A program made the position numbers and the translations under genes. A DNA stretch of 64,000 nt from Notamacropus eugenii (lineage: Eukaryota; Chordata; Mammalia; Diprotodontia; Macropodidae), in assembly GCF_028372415.1 (NCBI RefSeq), contig NC_092873.1:352139890-352203889 (forward strand), in the 5' to 3' direction. Under the pieces are notes generated by a model that was not told the DNA's origin, did not search any database, and saw nothing but the letters and a program-made list of their open reading frames with translations. This document shows positions 38,601 through 46,480 of this stretch, piece after piece (positions within the stretch are counted from its first letter, which is position 1; every line of letters begins with the position of its first letter).

Positions 38601-40634
38601 GCTAGGATCAGAACAAGTTATCATCTTACCTCTCAATAGGAAACTGCAAACATCAAAACCTTAGCATGGCTGTCCTGCTGCCCTCCCCCTTCAGCTGTCA
38701 TCTCTCCAGATAAATCTCAGTATGCTGTCTTGTGTCTCAGCAATCTGCCCTCACACTGAAGCTGCTCTACGCCCCTGGAGAACTCTCACTGTTCTCTGGA
38801 CTCTTTGTAGTATCCTTATTTCTTTACTGAAACGACATGCAGCATCCCACATGCAGACATACTACAGTGGGTGTTTCTTTGGCTTACTGGGTTTTGGTTA
38901 CTTTTACAAAAGTAAGATTCCTGGTTTCAAATATCTTTGTGATAACATCTTCACTATCAGCTGGTAGAATGTGTTCAGGAAATACAACCATTTTCCTTAC
39001 AGCTAGTCTAGCCTGTGGCCTCAAGGCCACATGTGGCCCTCTAGGTCCTCAAGTGTGACCTTCTGACTGAATCCAAACTTCACAGAACAAAGGGCTTCAC
39101 TTGAGGACTTAGAGGGCCACATGTGGCCTTGAAGCCAAAGGTTCCCCATCCCTAGTCTAAGCAAATGGAAATTTCAAAATGTTTTTTGGTACAAAATAAA
39201 ATCACAAAATGTATTCCAACATTGGTTAAGTAATTAAAAAAATTATTCTAGTTTGAATTATGGTACTATTACATAAAAGGATAAAAAGTGGAGCAACACT
39301 TTTAACCCTGCCCCTTGTTTCTGAGACAGCAAACACTTAGCTGAGGTCCTAAAATGACAGTCAAGGCTCACAATACCCATATTACTCTGAAGGCTCAAAA
39401 CCCTACAGCCTCCGAAGGTACCACTGAAAAGACTAGTGCTATTTTGGCACCTAAAGGGATACCAGCCTTACTCTGTCTGGGTTCATTCAGTCCGTCAATG
39501 AGCTTAGTATTCCAAATGACAAAGGAGTGAAGAAAAGAAGTTGGCTATTTTGTTTTATTTTTTAAGGAGAGGGGTGTGCATTTGTGTGTATGTATGTGGG
39601 TGCATGCTTGTGCTCAAAGAAGTAACAGCTCCTTCTCTTTCACCGTGCAATCAGCAATGGTGTCTAGTTTCAGGAGCAGCAGCATAAGGACAAAGGCATA
39701 TAACATACAGATGTCAAACCAGAGGTCACTACTGTTGGTAACCCTGCAACGTAAATAATATAGATCTGACCTTTATCATTCATCTCTGAAAAATACAACT
39801 TTGCCAGGGACACTTCTGATGAGTGGGTGCCTGTCATAAGAAATGAACAGTGCCTCTCCTTGATCATCAGAGTGACTAAACATTGGGAAAGGTTGCCAAA
39901 TGAAATCATGAATTCTCTATCCTTGGAAATCTCTTTAATAACAAAAAAGGAGTAAAGAAAATCTCCTGTTTTCGGTGATTTAGGCAAAGACTCAGGCAGA
40001 GGGCAAGGGCCCATACCAGGTTACCTCCTCCTTTTAGCTTTATGACACTATGAAATTTCAAATAACTAGAAGTTTTATTTCAAAAGTAATTAAAACAAAG
40101 CAATGATATCAAAAAAGCAATGTCTTCTATACCAGTATTAACTGACACAATGAATTCTCTATTAGGCTACTATAGGAAAAGCAAGACAGACGGATGGAAG
40201 GGAGGAGTGGAAAATACAAAAGAGAAAATAATTTTAAAAAAATTTGTAATGCACTATGATACTTTGGGACAACAAAATATCCTGTATCAGTATGGCTCAG
40301 GCTAATAATGAAAATAAATTTGTATTACAGACAAGAGGAATTCAATTTAGGATTTTAAAAATTGGTTGCTGGAAAAAAAAATCCACAAAGGAGGTAACAC
40401 ACAGGAATCTTAATTCAACTATAGTTTGTAAGCTTAAAACTTCTAATCTCTTACCCTAAAGATGCCAACCCAATCCTTCCTTCGGGGAATGAAATGCTGG
40501 GTGAGGGTATAATGACATGTGATATCTCCCCCTGGAATATAAAACTTCTCCACGTCGTTAAAGATGATCTGAGAGAAATGGCAGTGATCCAGCAGGACAG
40601 CTGATGTTGGGGGCTCTTCGCCTGTCTCTTCCAT
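20462..40634 (-). CDS. CALCOCO2: CALCOCO2 (NDP52) autophagy receptor, full-length coding region (spliced, 12 coding exons)
   Basis: NDP52 bridges ubiquitin- or galectin-8-marked cargo such as damaged bacteria-containing vacuoles and mitochondria to LC3/GABARAP on autophagosomes. The spliced minus-strand product is 469 aa by my count. It begins MEETGEEPPTSAVLLDHCHF, nearly identical to my recollection of human NDP52, and ends DHVFCHSL, identical to the human C-terminus. Order of parts: SKICH domain (about residues 21-127), non-canonical LIR ILVV at 133-136 (same numbering as human), coiled coil (about 140-355), galectin-8-type segment around 393-402, two C2H2 fingers (418-441 and 445-467). Coding segments, 5' to 3': 40634-40455, 33846-33744, 33484-33351, 31326-31201, 30096-29969, 29318-29228, 28564-28442, 28165-28079, 25045-24950, 22686-22548, 21525-21497, 20635-20462. 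All junction phases agree. The start is the first ATG of the first coding exon in a good context (CACCATGG). The identity rests on remembered human protein sequence, not a search. Confidence 0.97.
20903..21095 (-). mobile_element. CORE-SINE with RTE-type tail, in the last CALCOCO2 intron
   Basis: CTGTTGTTCAGTCATGTCTG, CCCCATTTGGGGTTTTCTTG and GACTTGCCTAGGGTCACAGG. It lacks the terminal tRNA-like head. Same strand as the gene. Confidence 0.8.
21497..21525 (-). CDS. CALCOCO2: CALCOCO2 29-bp micro-exon (residues 403-412)
   Basis: Acceptor TTTTTTTCCAG and a consensus donor GTAAGTAT enclose 29 bases. With the preceding G they encode ATQDIHVPIM, the same length as human GIQESSSPSPL minus one, and keep the frame into PSIKKCPIC. 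It joins the linker to the zinc fingers. The sequence is divergent but phase, length and splice sites all fit. Confidence 0.9.
22548..22686 (-). CDS. CALCOCO2: CALCOCO2 linker exon with galectin-8-type motif (residues 357-402)
   Basis: This 139-bp exon has acceptor CTCTTTGTAG and donor GTAAGACC. It encodes LLQKENERLLCYYVCEDSDS and, after a variable linker, ENTGLVFGNPYS. The latter aligns with human NPGLAYGNPYSG, the segment that binds galectin-8 on ruptured vacuoles (human Leu374, Tyr376). Leu is kept and Tyr is Phe here. The linker between is poorly conserved, as expected for a disordered region. Phase 0 to 1. Confidence 0.94.
23325..23520 (+). mobile_element. MIR-type SINE, sense
   Basis: ACAGTGGAGAGTAATGACCC, TACTTCTGTAACCTTGGGGA, CAGTTTCCCCATCTATAAAA. 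In a CALCOCO2 intron. Confidence 0.6.
23850..24050. mobile_element. Non-autonomous hAT transposon, copy 2 (perfect 8-bp TSD)
   Basis: 201 bp with the same ends and core as copy 1. It is flanked by the perfect 8-bp duplication CTATAGGC (23842-23849 and 24051-24058), which identifies the hAT superfamily. It lies in the CALCOCO2 intron after the 24.95-kb exon. Confidence 0.9.
24220..24370 (-). mobile_element. MIR-type SINE fragment, antisense
   Basis: AGAATCACAGCTTGCTAAAA, TTTTACAGATAGGGAAACTG and GGTGCCCAGCTACAAGG. Confidence 0.55.
24950..25045 (-). CDS. CALCOCO2: CALCOCO2 coiled-coil exon (residues 325-356)
   Basis: This 96-bp symmetric exon has acceptor TTCTCTTGACAG and donor GTAAGGAT. It encodes NQIGDLMKRLDESKFFCQEL, then QREKTRLEGEKD, aligning with human DENFDLSKRLSENEIICNAL and LQRQKERLEGEND. 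Too short to appear as a long open frame; identified by homology and splice sites. Confidence 0.94.
25646..25663 (-). terminator. Tandem polyadenylation signals of the alternative 3' end
   Basis: Two AATAAA hexamers on the minus strand (25663-25658 and 25651-25646) lie 65-80 bases downstream of the TAG stop at 25728, in the usual position for 3' cleavage. They support a real transcript end here rather than a chance open frame. Confidence 0.55.
25728..25823 (-). CDS. Candidate alternative terminal exon (31 codons plus stop)
   Basis: A long pyrimidine-rich tract and acceptor TTTTGAG at 25824 lead into EANGDKQKDKKSQQEPVGLG, then SKEPAVTPAIG and a TAG stop. The frame is phase 0, fitting the donor of the 26.1-kb exon. 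The tail is lysine/proline-rich with no recognised domain. Two AATAAA signals follow within about 80 bases. If spliced to the upstream CALCOCO2 exons this gives a 408-residue protein ending before the galectin-8 motif and zinc fingers. Confidence 0.55.
   Translation of the reverse strand, partial: EANGDKQKDKKSQQEPVGLGSKEPAVTPAIG
26108..26266 (-). CDS. Candidate alternative CALCOCO2 exon: 53-residue coiled coil
   Basis: This 159-bp, phase 0/0 segment has a good acceptor (TTGTACTTCAG) and a good donor (GTAGGTGA). It encodes RPRDKKAPVEKQLVQEVERL, then KAKVEAGRACFIEKYKECQR, then LHKQIRQLKAAVL, a charged heptad-rich helix in the same coiled-coil style. It lies between the exons aligning to human QQELM and DENFDL, which are adjacent in canonical human NDP52, so it is extra. 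It is richer in G/C at third positions than its neighbours. Being symmetric, it could be included in full-length NDP52 (522 aa) or joined to the terminal exon at 25.8 kb. It might instead belong to another nested transcript. Confidence 0.6.
28079..28165 (-). CDS. CALCOCO2: CALCOCO2 coiled-coil exon with probable GC donor (residues 296-324)
   Basis: The acceptor TATTTTTGTGCAG is clear. The exon encodes REHQQKLEQTVEEMKQKETE, then SARKHQEFT, matching human KDQKKLEQTVEQMKQNE and onward. The human alignment requires the exon to end after ACG at 28079, where the intron would begin GCACGT. No GT at a compatible phase with good consensus lies nearby. The 3' boundary is therefore inferred; the rest of the exon is certain. 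Confidence 0.85.
28442..28564 (-). CDS. CALCOCO2: CALCOCO2 coiled-coil exon (residues 255-295)
   Basis: This 123-bp symmetric exon has acceptor TTTGCTCTAG and donor GTAGACCC. It encodes AQISVQEKEMEKLTQGDRDR, then TEQLEHLKKENEQLLLSL, matching human STQEKEMEKLVQGDQDKTEQ and onward. Its open frame is only 41 codons. Confidence 0.95.
29228..29318 (-). CDS. CALCOCO2: CALCOCO2 coiled-coil exon (residues 224-254)
   Basis: This 91-bp exon has acceptor ATTTCCTAG and donor GTAGGTAA. Its first base completes CAA (Gln). It encodes LKVQNQNVASENEKMGVRL, matching human LKEQNQKMSSENEKMGIRV, and ends DHLDQLQ in phase 0. Relative to human it carries a short insertion (KTSLDHL) before DQLQ. Confidence 0.95.
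29625..29875 (+). mobile_element. CORE-SINE (MIR/Ther-1-like), sense
   Basis: GGGGCAATGTGGTAGAGTGG, CTTTTACTAGTTGCGTGATA, AGAACTGTTGTAAGAATCAA and AAATGCCAGCTATTATGATT. Confidence 0.7.
29969..30096 (-). CDS. CALCOCO2: CALCOCO2 coiled-coil exon (residues 182-223)
   Basis: This 128-bp exon has acceptor GTGTCTTCTTCAG and donor GTGAGTGT. It encodes DLQERLESLTEINKTLEQRV and continues to ETELL plus CA (phase 2). It is more diverged from human than the SKICH exons but aligns with the human segment around LQSINKKLELKV. Confidence 0.94.
31201..31326 (-). CDS. CALCOCO2: CALCOCO2 coiled-coil exon (residues 140-181)
   Basis: This 126-bp exon is symmetric (phase 0/0), with acceptor TTCTTTCCCAG and donor GTATGGGT. 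It encodes GEVEEIEQLNKQLRQQNQEL and continues through KDNCVSLQKQNSDMHAELQK. Strong heptad-like coiled coil, closely matching human NDP52. Confidence 0.96.
32295..32625 (-). mobile_element. Long composite SINE, antisense (second SINE family)
   Basis: It begins GTTTGTCCTTCATTGCCGAA and GACCATGCCATCAGAGAAAT, not the Mar-1-like tail, and ends with the same head (ACACAGCTTGTGAGTGTCAA, CTCTGTCCACTGCATCACCT). A partial sister copy is at 47.88 kb. It lies in CALCOCO2 intron 4. Confidence 0.75.
32715..32985 (+). mobile_element. CORE-SINE (Ther-1/MIR-like tail), sense
   Basis: GAGGCAGCTAGATGGCACAA, ACCTGAGTTCAAATCCAGCT, TTTTCTCATCTGTGAAAATA and AGCACTATATAAGTATTAGC. Nearly complete. Confidence 0.85.
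32990..33205 (-). mobile_element. L1-type 3' end, antisense (sister of the 15.4-kb copy)
   Basis: It shares almost every base with 15384-15580, including CACCGAGCATTC, CATCCCTCTCTGCCCTTGTC and TACCCCTTTACCTGTA. It lies in CALCOCO2 intron 3, about 150 bp from the end of the LIR-coding exon. Confidence 0.8.
33351..33484 (-). CDS. CALCOCO2: CALCOCO2 SKICH exon 3 plus LIR (residues 95-139)
   Basis: This 134-bp exon has acceptor TATTTTTTCAG and donor GTGTGCAG, weaker than the others. It encodes the end of the SKICH domain (YYLPKDDEYYQFCYVDQDG, then GASVPFQFRP). The acidic EEDILVVTTQ that follows contains the non-canonical LC3C-preferring LIR of NDP52 (ILVV, residues 133-136), fully conserved. Phase 1 to 0. 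Confidence 0.97.
33744..33846 (-). CDS. CALCOCO2: CALCOCO2 SKICH exon 2 (residues 61-94)
   Basis: This 103-bp exon has acceptor CTGTCACTCCAG and donor GTAAGAAG. It encodes VGWKTTREYYTFMWASLPAD and continues to VQFK, collinear with human NDP52. It starts in phase 0 and leaves one base (phase 1), which the next exon completes as GCT (Ala). Confidence 0.96.
34080..34580 (+). mobile_element. L1 3' end in CALCOCO2 intron 2
   Basis: GTGAGCAGAACCAGGAGAAC, AATGATCAACTTTGATATAC, AGAGGAAGAACTACGGAATC and a final A-run. 5'-truncated and opposite to the gene. Confidence 0.8.
34590..35580 (+). mobile_element. L1 internal fragment (ORF2 3' region)
   Basis: ACTGTTGGTGGGATTGTG, CTTTGACCCAGTGATCCCAC and GCAATGAAATGGAATGTTAT are late-ORF2 L1 sequence. 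It starts directly after the A-tail of the preceding copy, so two L1 pieces sit back to back. Confidence 0.7.
35628..35715 (+). mobile_element. SINE head fragment
   Basis: GAGGCAGCTAGGTGGCACAC, GGATACAACACTGGGCCCAA and AGTCAGGAAGATGTGAGTAC, cut off after the tRNA-like part. Confidence 0.8.
36350..36530 (-). mobile_element. MIR-type SINE, antisense
   Basis: GATTTAGAGTTGGAAGGACC, CATTCTACAGATGAGGAAAC and ATCTGAACCCAAGTCCTCCG. Confidence 0.6.
38110..38300 (-). mobile_element. MIR-type SINE, antisense, diverged
   Basis: GAATCACAGAGCTAAAATGG, CAGCTGAGGAAACTTGCGGT, and a head-like CCAGACTTCCTGATTCCAGT. A second MIR-like piece follows at 38460-38620. Confidence 0.5.
39011..39153. mobile_element. 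Non-autonomous hAT transposon, copy 3 (shortened)
   Basis: 143 bp starting within the left inverted repeat (GCCTGTGGCCTCAAGGCC) and lacking the central AATAAAAGGATTTG segment. Flanks AGTCTA recur on both sides. In CALCOCO2 intron 2. Confidence 0.75.
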
Positions 40635-40645
40635 GGTGGGGGGTC
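40455..40645 (-). CDS. CALCOCO2: CALCOCO2 first coding exon (residues 1-60, start of SKICH)
   Basis: The acceptor CCCTGACAG is followed by 11 bases of 5' UTR, then the ATG at 40634. The exon encodes residues 1-60, including FYIPGGDITCHYTLTQHF and RRKDWVGIFR of the SKICH fold. It ends after AGG at the donor GTAAGAGA (phase 0). In SKICH proteins this domain binds the NAP1/SINTBAD-TBK1 adaptors and the ULK complex. Confidence 0.97.
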
Positions 40646-42162
40646 CTGTCAGGGAATGAGGGGCATGGTAAGATATGAGGAAGTGTTTTGCTGCAATAAG
40701 AGAAATCTGGGCTCTCCCCCAGGGAACATTCTGTACACATCTGAGGTGAATCCAGAAAGCACAAGCCTGACAATTGTATGGAACACAACCATTTTCCTAT
40801 TTCAGTTCAGGTCTTTTCACTCATGATTTCCACTGCCAAAGGAAACCTGGTATTATTTTCTTTCTTTTCTAAAAATTCTGAATGTAAAAAAGGAAAGAAA
40901 AGGAACATTTTAATATATGTATATAAAATCACTAAATATTTATTGAATAGTTGGGCTTTAAAAAAAAAAAGCAAGCTGCTCCTTTCAAAGCTAGTTTGCT
41001 TATCTGTATTTCCTTCTACAGGTCCTATTATTTCTTACCATCCTGCCATAGCCAAGTCTCTTCTCCAAACATACTGAGCGTCCTCCTCTGCTGGGATTCA
41101 GTTTGCTTGCTTGCTTGTCTTGTGCCACCAATAAAATATGGACAACAGATGACACAAGTGTTTTGTAAACCAAAGCATTATATAAAACATGAAGAGTGAA
41201 TATATTATAATAAAGCTTCCCACAGTTCAACTACTCGCTTGACTTTCAATCAAGTTACCCTGAAGTAAAAATTAAAATTCCTCCGATTCTTTACTGAACA
41301 GCACAGGACAATGACTTCTACCCTGTGCAGACTCAATAAATATTTGTTAAACTGGACTGAGGTATCAATGCCATACATGCAAAAAAACCATGTCATTTCT
41401 TATAAAAATCATATGTTGGAACAAGGCAACCTGCCACAAAGGGTGTCAACAATTAAGAGACACTGCAGCCTGTTGGGTTCACAATCAGCTGGCCCCATCT
41501 AGCCTATTTCCTGGTTTTATCTGATGCAAAGGATGTAGGGCTTTCTCTGTATTCCAATAAAACCTTTTTGTTGTTCCTGTTTTGGTAAGGAAAGAGTCAG
41601 GAATGAAGAATTTCATGTGATAAATTGTCTTCTGTTCTTGGGCTTGAGCAAACAGGGAATGACAGGATCTAAGTGTTTCTTCTGTGCCATGGCTAAACCC
41701 ACATCCTCAACTTTAATCTCAGATCTGCTTTTCTGTGAGGGCAAGCCACATTCCAGATGAGGTTAGAACTAGTTCTCTGTGGATAAACCACAGCCTGTGT
41801 GATTATCGTCTCTCAGTGGTATTAAGAGAGGGTGGAAATGTTCTTGGTGTGCACTGATTCCTAAGGGCATCCCAAATTCATTAAGCCCTTTCTTCGGTCC
41901 AGTAACAATCCAGCCAAGCACTAGGGACTGCCCAGTTCTTTTCCCCTACCAACTACAGCATAAAAAGCCAGCAGGAAAGATTTTTACAACTTGATAACCT
42001 GCTTCTCCTGTTATAATAGCCAGTCACTATAATTCATTCAGTATAATTTCGAAGGAAGGTAGTTTAATTAAGTAACTACTGAAGAAATATGGAAAATAAA
42101 AGCTTTGTTCCTAGCCCTGCCCTTCAATTTGCTTGCTTACCCCGAGGCAAGGTACTTAAAAT

Positions 42163-42203
42163 AGGGTGAGGGGTAGGGGTAGGGGTAGGGGTAGGGGTGG
42201 GGA
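42163..42203 (+). repeat. (TAGGGG)n tandem, G-quadruplex-prone
   Basis: About five TAGGGG units with flanking GGGTGAGGGG and GGTGGGGAGG. A telomere-like variant, in CALCOCO2 intron 1 on the strand opposite to the mRNA. Confidence 0.9.
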
Positions 42204-42514
42204 GGAAGTAAAAGGAGAACAGCAGTGACATGTGGGTAGAGTAGAGAAAGCAATGTAAAACTGATACAGTCTAGGGGGTGCTAGGAACCCTGAAATGCAA
42301 GTGTACAGGGTGGGGTTGCTTTCAAAGATATGGTGTTTTCTTTTCAGGGGTTCAGATCCCACCCCCATCAAAAGTACCATGAGCTGCTTGAGTTGAGTGA
42401 GGTAAGGGTATAAGTTTGCACTCCATAATGATCAGGTAAACTTTGCGCGAAGAAAACTCAATTTTCTTGCTCTAGTATCCACCTCTAAATAATGTCAAAC
42501 TCTTCTCCAAATGA

Positions 42515-43190
42515 TTATTTACAGTTAAGAGTTAAAAAACTGATTACACTCTCTGACCCAATGATCCAACTACTAGGATTACATATCCTGAGCACGTTGG
42601 CAGTAAAGTATAGTAGTGGCTTGAATGCTGGACTTGGAATCAAAAATTTCCAAGTTCAAATCCTGCCTGGGATACTGAATAGCTGTGTAGCCCTAGGCAA
42701 GTCATTTAACCTCAAGTTTTCTCATCTGAAAAATAGGGATAACAACAGCACCTGTCTCACACAGTTGCTGTGAGGATCGAATGAGTTAACATATGAAAAG
42801 TGGCTCTGCAAAACTTAAAACACTATAACTATGCCCCAGCTATTGTCATGTTACTAAATGGTTTTAAAAACTATACAAAAATATTGAGAGCTGCTTTATA
42901 TGTGACAGCAAAAAACCGGAAACAATTAAGTACAATCAGAGAATGGCTGAAGAAACTGTGATACTCTACTGCAATGAAATATTTTTATGCTATAAAAATT
43001 AAAAAATGAATAAAAGAAATATGGAAAGGTTTATACAAAGAGGTACAGAGGAAAGAAAGCCAAGATCAATAGAACATACTCATTCACAACAGAAATATAA
43101 GGGTAGCAACAAAACTTTCAAAGATTCCAGATGGGAAAGGGGACAGAGCCACAAGAGTATTATTTTGTCAGTTATACCCTTATACGAAGC
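42515..43190 (+). mobile_element. L1 fragment split by a SINE
   Basis: TCTGACCCAATGATCCAACT and onward ends at about 42595, and resumes at about 42850 with AGAGCTGCTTTATATGTGAC and ATGGAAAGGTTTATACAAAG. A CORE-SINE occupies the gap. Confidence 0.7.
42597..42850 (+). mobile_element. CORE-SINE inserted into an L1
   Basis: GTTGGCAGTAAAGTATAGTA, AAATCCTGCCTGGGATACTG, TGTGTAGCCCTAGGCAAGTC and TTGCTGTGAGGATCGAATGA. L1 sequence flanks both ends. Confidence 0.75.
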
Positions 43191-44994
43191 TTTCTAGAAT
43201 TTAGTTTCATTGGGGATATTATTCTTAATTCTGTTTACTTGATTGATAGTATTTGTTAAGATTATTATTTATAATTAAATGTAATTACTTTAAAAAAACC
43301 CCAACCAACGTGTATTATTTTTGTATGGTGGGACCTAAACTAGTGAGGGTGTATGACTCAATACAACTCATTCCCCACCATGGGGAAAAAAAAGCTCACT
43401 GTCCATATCCTAATGAAAACAGATCACCTGGATATTCTATGAAGAAAAAGACAGCACTTAAATGAAAGAAAGAAATATATATCTCACAAAAGCGGCCAAA
43501 CAAGTCCCTTTTCTATTCATCTAAAAATCAATTGTCCTCTGAGAAAAACCAAGAGCCCTACCCTCTTATCAAAAATTTAACAGACTCCATAGGGTAAAGT
43601 TTCACGTTTCAGAGATTTCACGAAAGAATTCAGATGACACCAAACAGAGCTCTATGTATTTCAAAGGAACTCAACCAGCCTTGAAATGAAGTATAGAAAT
43701 GTATCTTCCTCATTAGGCAAGACGAATTGGAGGGTAAGGAAGAAGAAGCAGGTAGAATAATGGTATGGAGACAGGCATGATGAGGACAAACCAAGTGCTT
43801 GTCATTTTGTGTGGTACCCAGCCAAGGCAGTTGGGAAGCACCCATTCTAGTCTCTCTTCCTGGAAGAGATATCTGCTAATTTGCAACAAATGAAATGAAG
43901 ATAGGGACAACTAGAATCAAACACTGATTGTTGAAAATAATTTCTTCCAGAAAATGTGTCAGAAATGGAAGAGTTAATGTAGAACAGAAAAAGGAGAAAC
44001 AGATTATTTGAGAATGAACTGCTTTTTAAAAAACAAAACAAAACCAAAACTAGATTATATCAATGAAAAAAGACTGACAATTACCACTACCAGTCTTAGA
44101 ATGATGCAACAAGTTGAGAAAGAAGAGAGAAAACAGAGCAGGAAAAGCAGAAAAGAAGTTAAAATAAAAGCTTAGGGAGCTTTGGACTGGTGGGATGAAT
44201 TAGCCAGGTAAGGTAACATAAGACCATATATTTCCAGATCCATTCTTTGAATAGCTAGGCTCCCAATTTCTAAGAAAGCCTGACACAATTCCATCTACTA
44301 GGCTATCCAAAAATAATGTACTGTCCTTATGAGAGTTCTATAAGAACAGAAAAAGGTATAAGTAAATAACCAGTCCTTCTATAGGACCCTACAAACTCAG
44401 GTGATGCTTAGTTTTATTTTTTAGGAATCCAAAAGGGAAGGAGGGGTCCCATGGAATTAACCTATAATACCTTCCTTCTACTGTTTCCAACTCTGTTTCA
44501 ACAAAAAAGCAACCAAATTAATTGTAATTTCCTTAAGATTTGTCCTCATGGCTATTGAACCATCAGTAAAGAATGACATAGTTAAAAACAGGAGGGTAAA
44601 TAATGTCCTAAAGAATAGTCAGATAGCAAGAAAAGACCAATGTAAATAAAAACATAGTAGGATTATTTGTCATTTTTTAAAAAAGCTAAAAAAATATGAA
44701 GAAAGCAGTACATACACACTCTGACTACAGCAATATAAATAAAGGTCAAACTAAGAGGCAACAAAATTCTAATCAAATGAACAATAATAAACATTAGTAC
44801 TATACTGCCAAAGAGAAAGAGAACATCTCAGTGTTAAGTGCTTTGAATTAAATTAACTGTTTTTAGGAGTGCACTCTGTAGTATAAGTAGAAAGGGTTTG
44901 TTGTACCAAAACAAATTATATCAATTATTTTTTTAAATGCTGAGAAAGAATTTTCACATCACCCTTTCACCCAGTAGGTGGGGCTGTTTTAAGA

Positions 44995-45028
44995 GAAATG
45001 AAACTGTCGTTTCAAGAGAAATGAAGCT
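44995..45028 (+). promoter_or_regulatory. Paired ISRE-like motif in CALCOCO2 intron 1
   Basis: GAAATGAAACT at 44995-45005 fits the interferon-stimulated response element core GAAANNGAAACT. A near copy GAAATGAAGCT (10/11) starts 23 bp later at 45018. It lies between the promoter and the first coding exon. Function is inferred from motif only. Confidence 0.35.
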
Positions 45029-45599
45029 ATTTAAAGCTCCTCAGGTTCAGTTCATAAAGTGAAAGTAATGTTCAAGAAGTCAGAAAACAAATCAATCCTT
45101 AATTGCCTGTGCTAACCTGAGCTAGTAAGTGAATAACTAAAACTCCCAAATGATATATTTTTTAAAAAGTCATTTTGTTCAATAGTATCAAGATTATGTC
45201 CAATAATTTTTTTTAGCTGTTGAGGTAAATAGATATGTTAGCCTCACTTCTCGCTGACTTTGGGAGAAGTAATTATACAACAATATTGTTCCTTTGTACT
45301 CAGGCAGTATGGATCATGAAAACTATAGTTGTGTTTTGATGGATTCAGCTGTGGTCAAAAGACCCAAGTATGACTTGCTAATAATATTAAAACAGCCATG
45401 AGACAGGGAGCATAATAAGCAAAGAATCTGTAGCAGGGCCCTCAAGTTGGTGACTTGGCAAGACATTGCAAAATGCAACCAAAAATATCATGGCTTAGGA
45501 CACAAACGGTATATTTGATTACTATGCCTGGAATTAACAGCTTTTTTGCAGCAAAACTCCAAACAGCAAAACTCAGAACTCCCCCATTTCCCTGGAATT

Positions 45600-46138
45600 G
45601 TGGATTTTTCCTTTAAAAAACGTAAGTGACTTTTTCCTTTTAACTAGACTTTTATCTATTTCTTTTTCTTATACTGCCCCAAATCCCACTCCCCAACCCC
45701 TTCTCCAGAGAATTATTCCTTATAACAAATGTTTTGAGAAAACAGGAAGAGAAAAAAATTCAATAAAATTAATTAATTCATAGAAAAAAAAACCTGTGGT
45801 TATTTGCAATGTCTCACACCCTCCACTTCTGCAAAGGAGCAGGGGCAGGTTATCTTCTCACAATCCCTTCCATGTAGCCCAATATGTTCCAAAAATTTTT
45901 CTCTGACATTGTTTTGTGGCAATTCTTTTCATTTACAGTGTTCTAGACATCGTGTGTGTTGTTTTCTTAGTTCTGCTTACTTCACTGTGCATTAGCTCAT
46001 ATAAGTCTTTCTAGGCCTCTCTGTATTTAGTATGCCTGGGACATGTGATGCCAGTACCACAAACTGTTTAGTCCTTCCCCAATCAAATGAGGTCCACTTT
46101 GTTTCCAGTTCTTTGCTACCATAAAAACTGATAAAACA

Positions 46139-46173
<35 letters not shown>

Positions 46174-46480
46174 TATAATCACAGTGCTGCAATCACTGGG
46201 TTAAAAAAAGGTAAGAACATTTTAATCACTTCACTTGCCTTCCAAAATGGTTGTACCAACCCACAGTTTCACTAACAATGCATTAGCTTCTTCTCAACCT
46301 CTCTAACACAGACTATTTCAATATTTTTGTTAATTTTCTGGGTATGAAGTAAAACCTCAGTTGTTTTGATTTATATTTCTCTTATTTTTAGTGATTTGGA
46401 GTATTCTTTCATATGTCTGTTGATAATTCACAATTCCTCTTTCGAGAAGTTCATATCCTTTCATTACTTCTTTATTTAGG
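45600..46480 (-). mobile_element. L1 3' region, antisense, with (TG)n
   Basis: CTTACTTCACTGTGCATTAG, CTTCCAAAATGGTTGTACCA, AACAATGCATTAGCTTCTTC and TCATATGTCTGTTGATAATT are antisense L1 signatures. A (TG)n tract lies inside at 46140-46171. Confidence 0.7.
46140..46171 (+). repeat. (TG)n microsatellite
   Basis: About 16 TG units inside the antisense L1. Confidence 0.95.

Larger units (their letters stand above)
33850..40450 (-). other. CALCOCO2: CALCOCO2 intron 2
   Basis: About 6.6 kb between the first two coding exons. It contains two adjacent L1 fragments (34.1-35.6 kb), a SINE, MIR-type copies and the shortest hAT copy. The stretch 39.2-40.4 kb shows no recognised feature. Confidence 0.6.
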
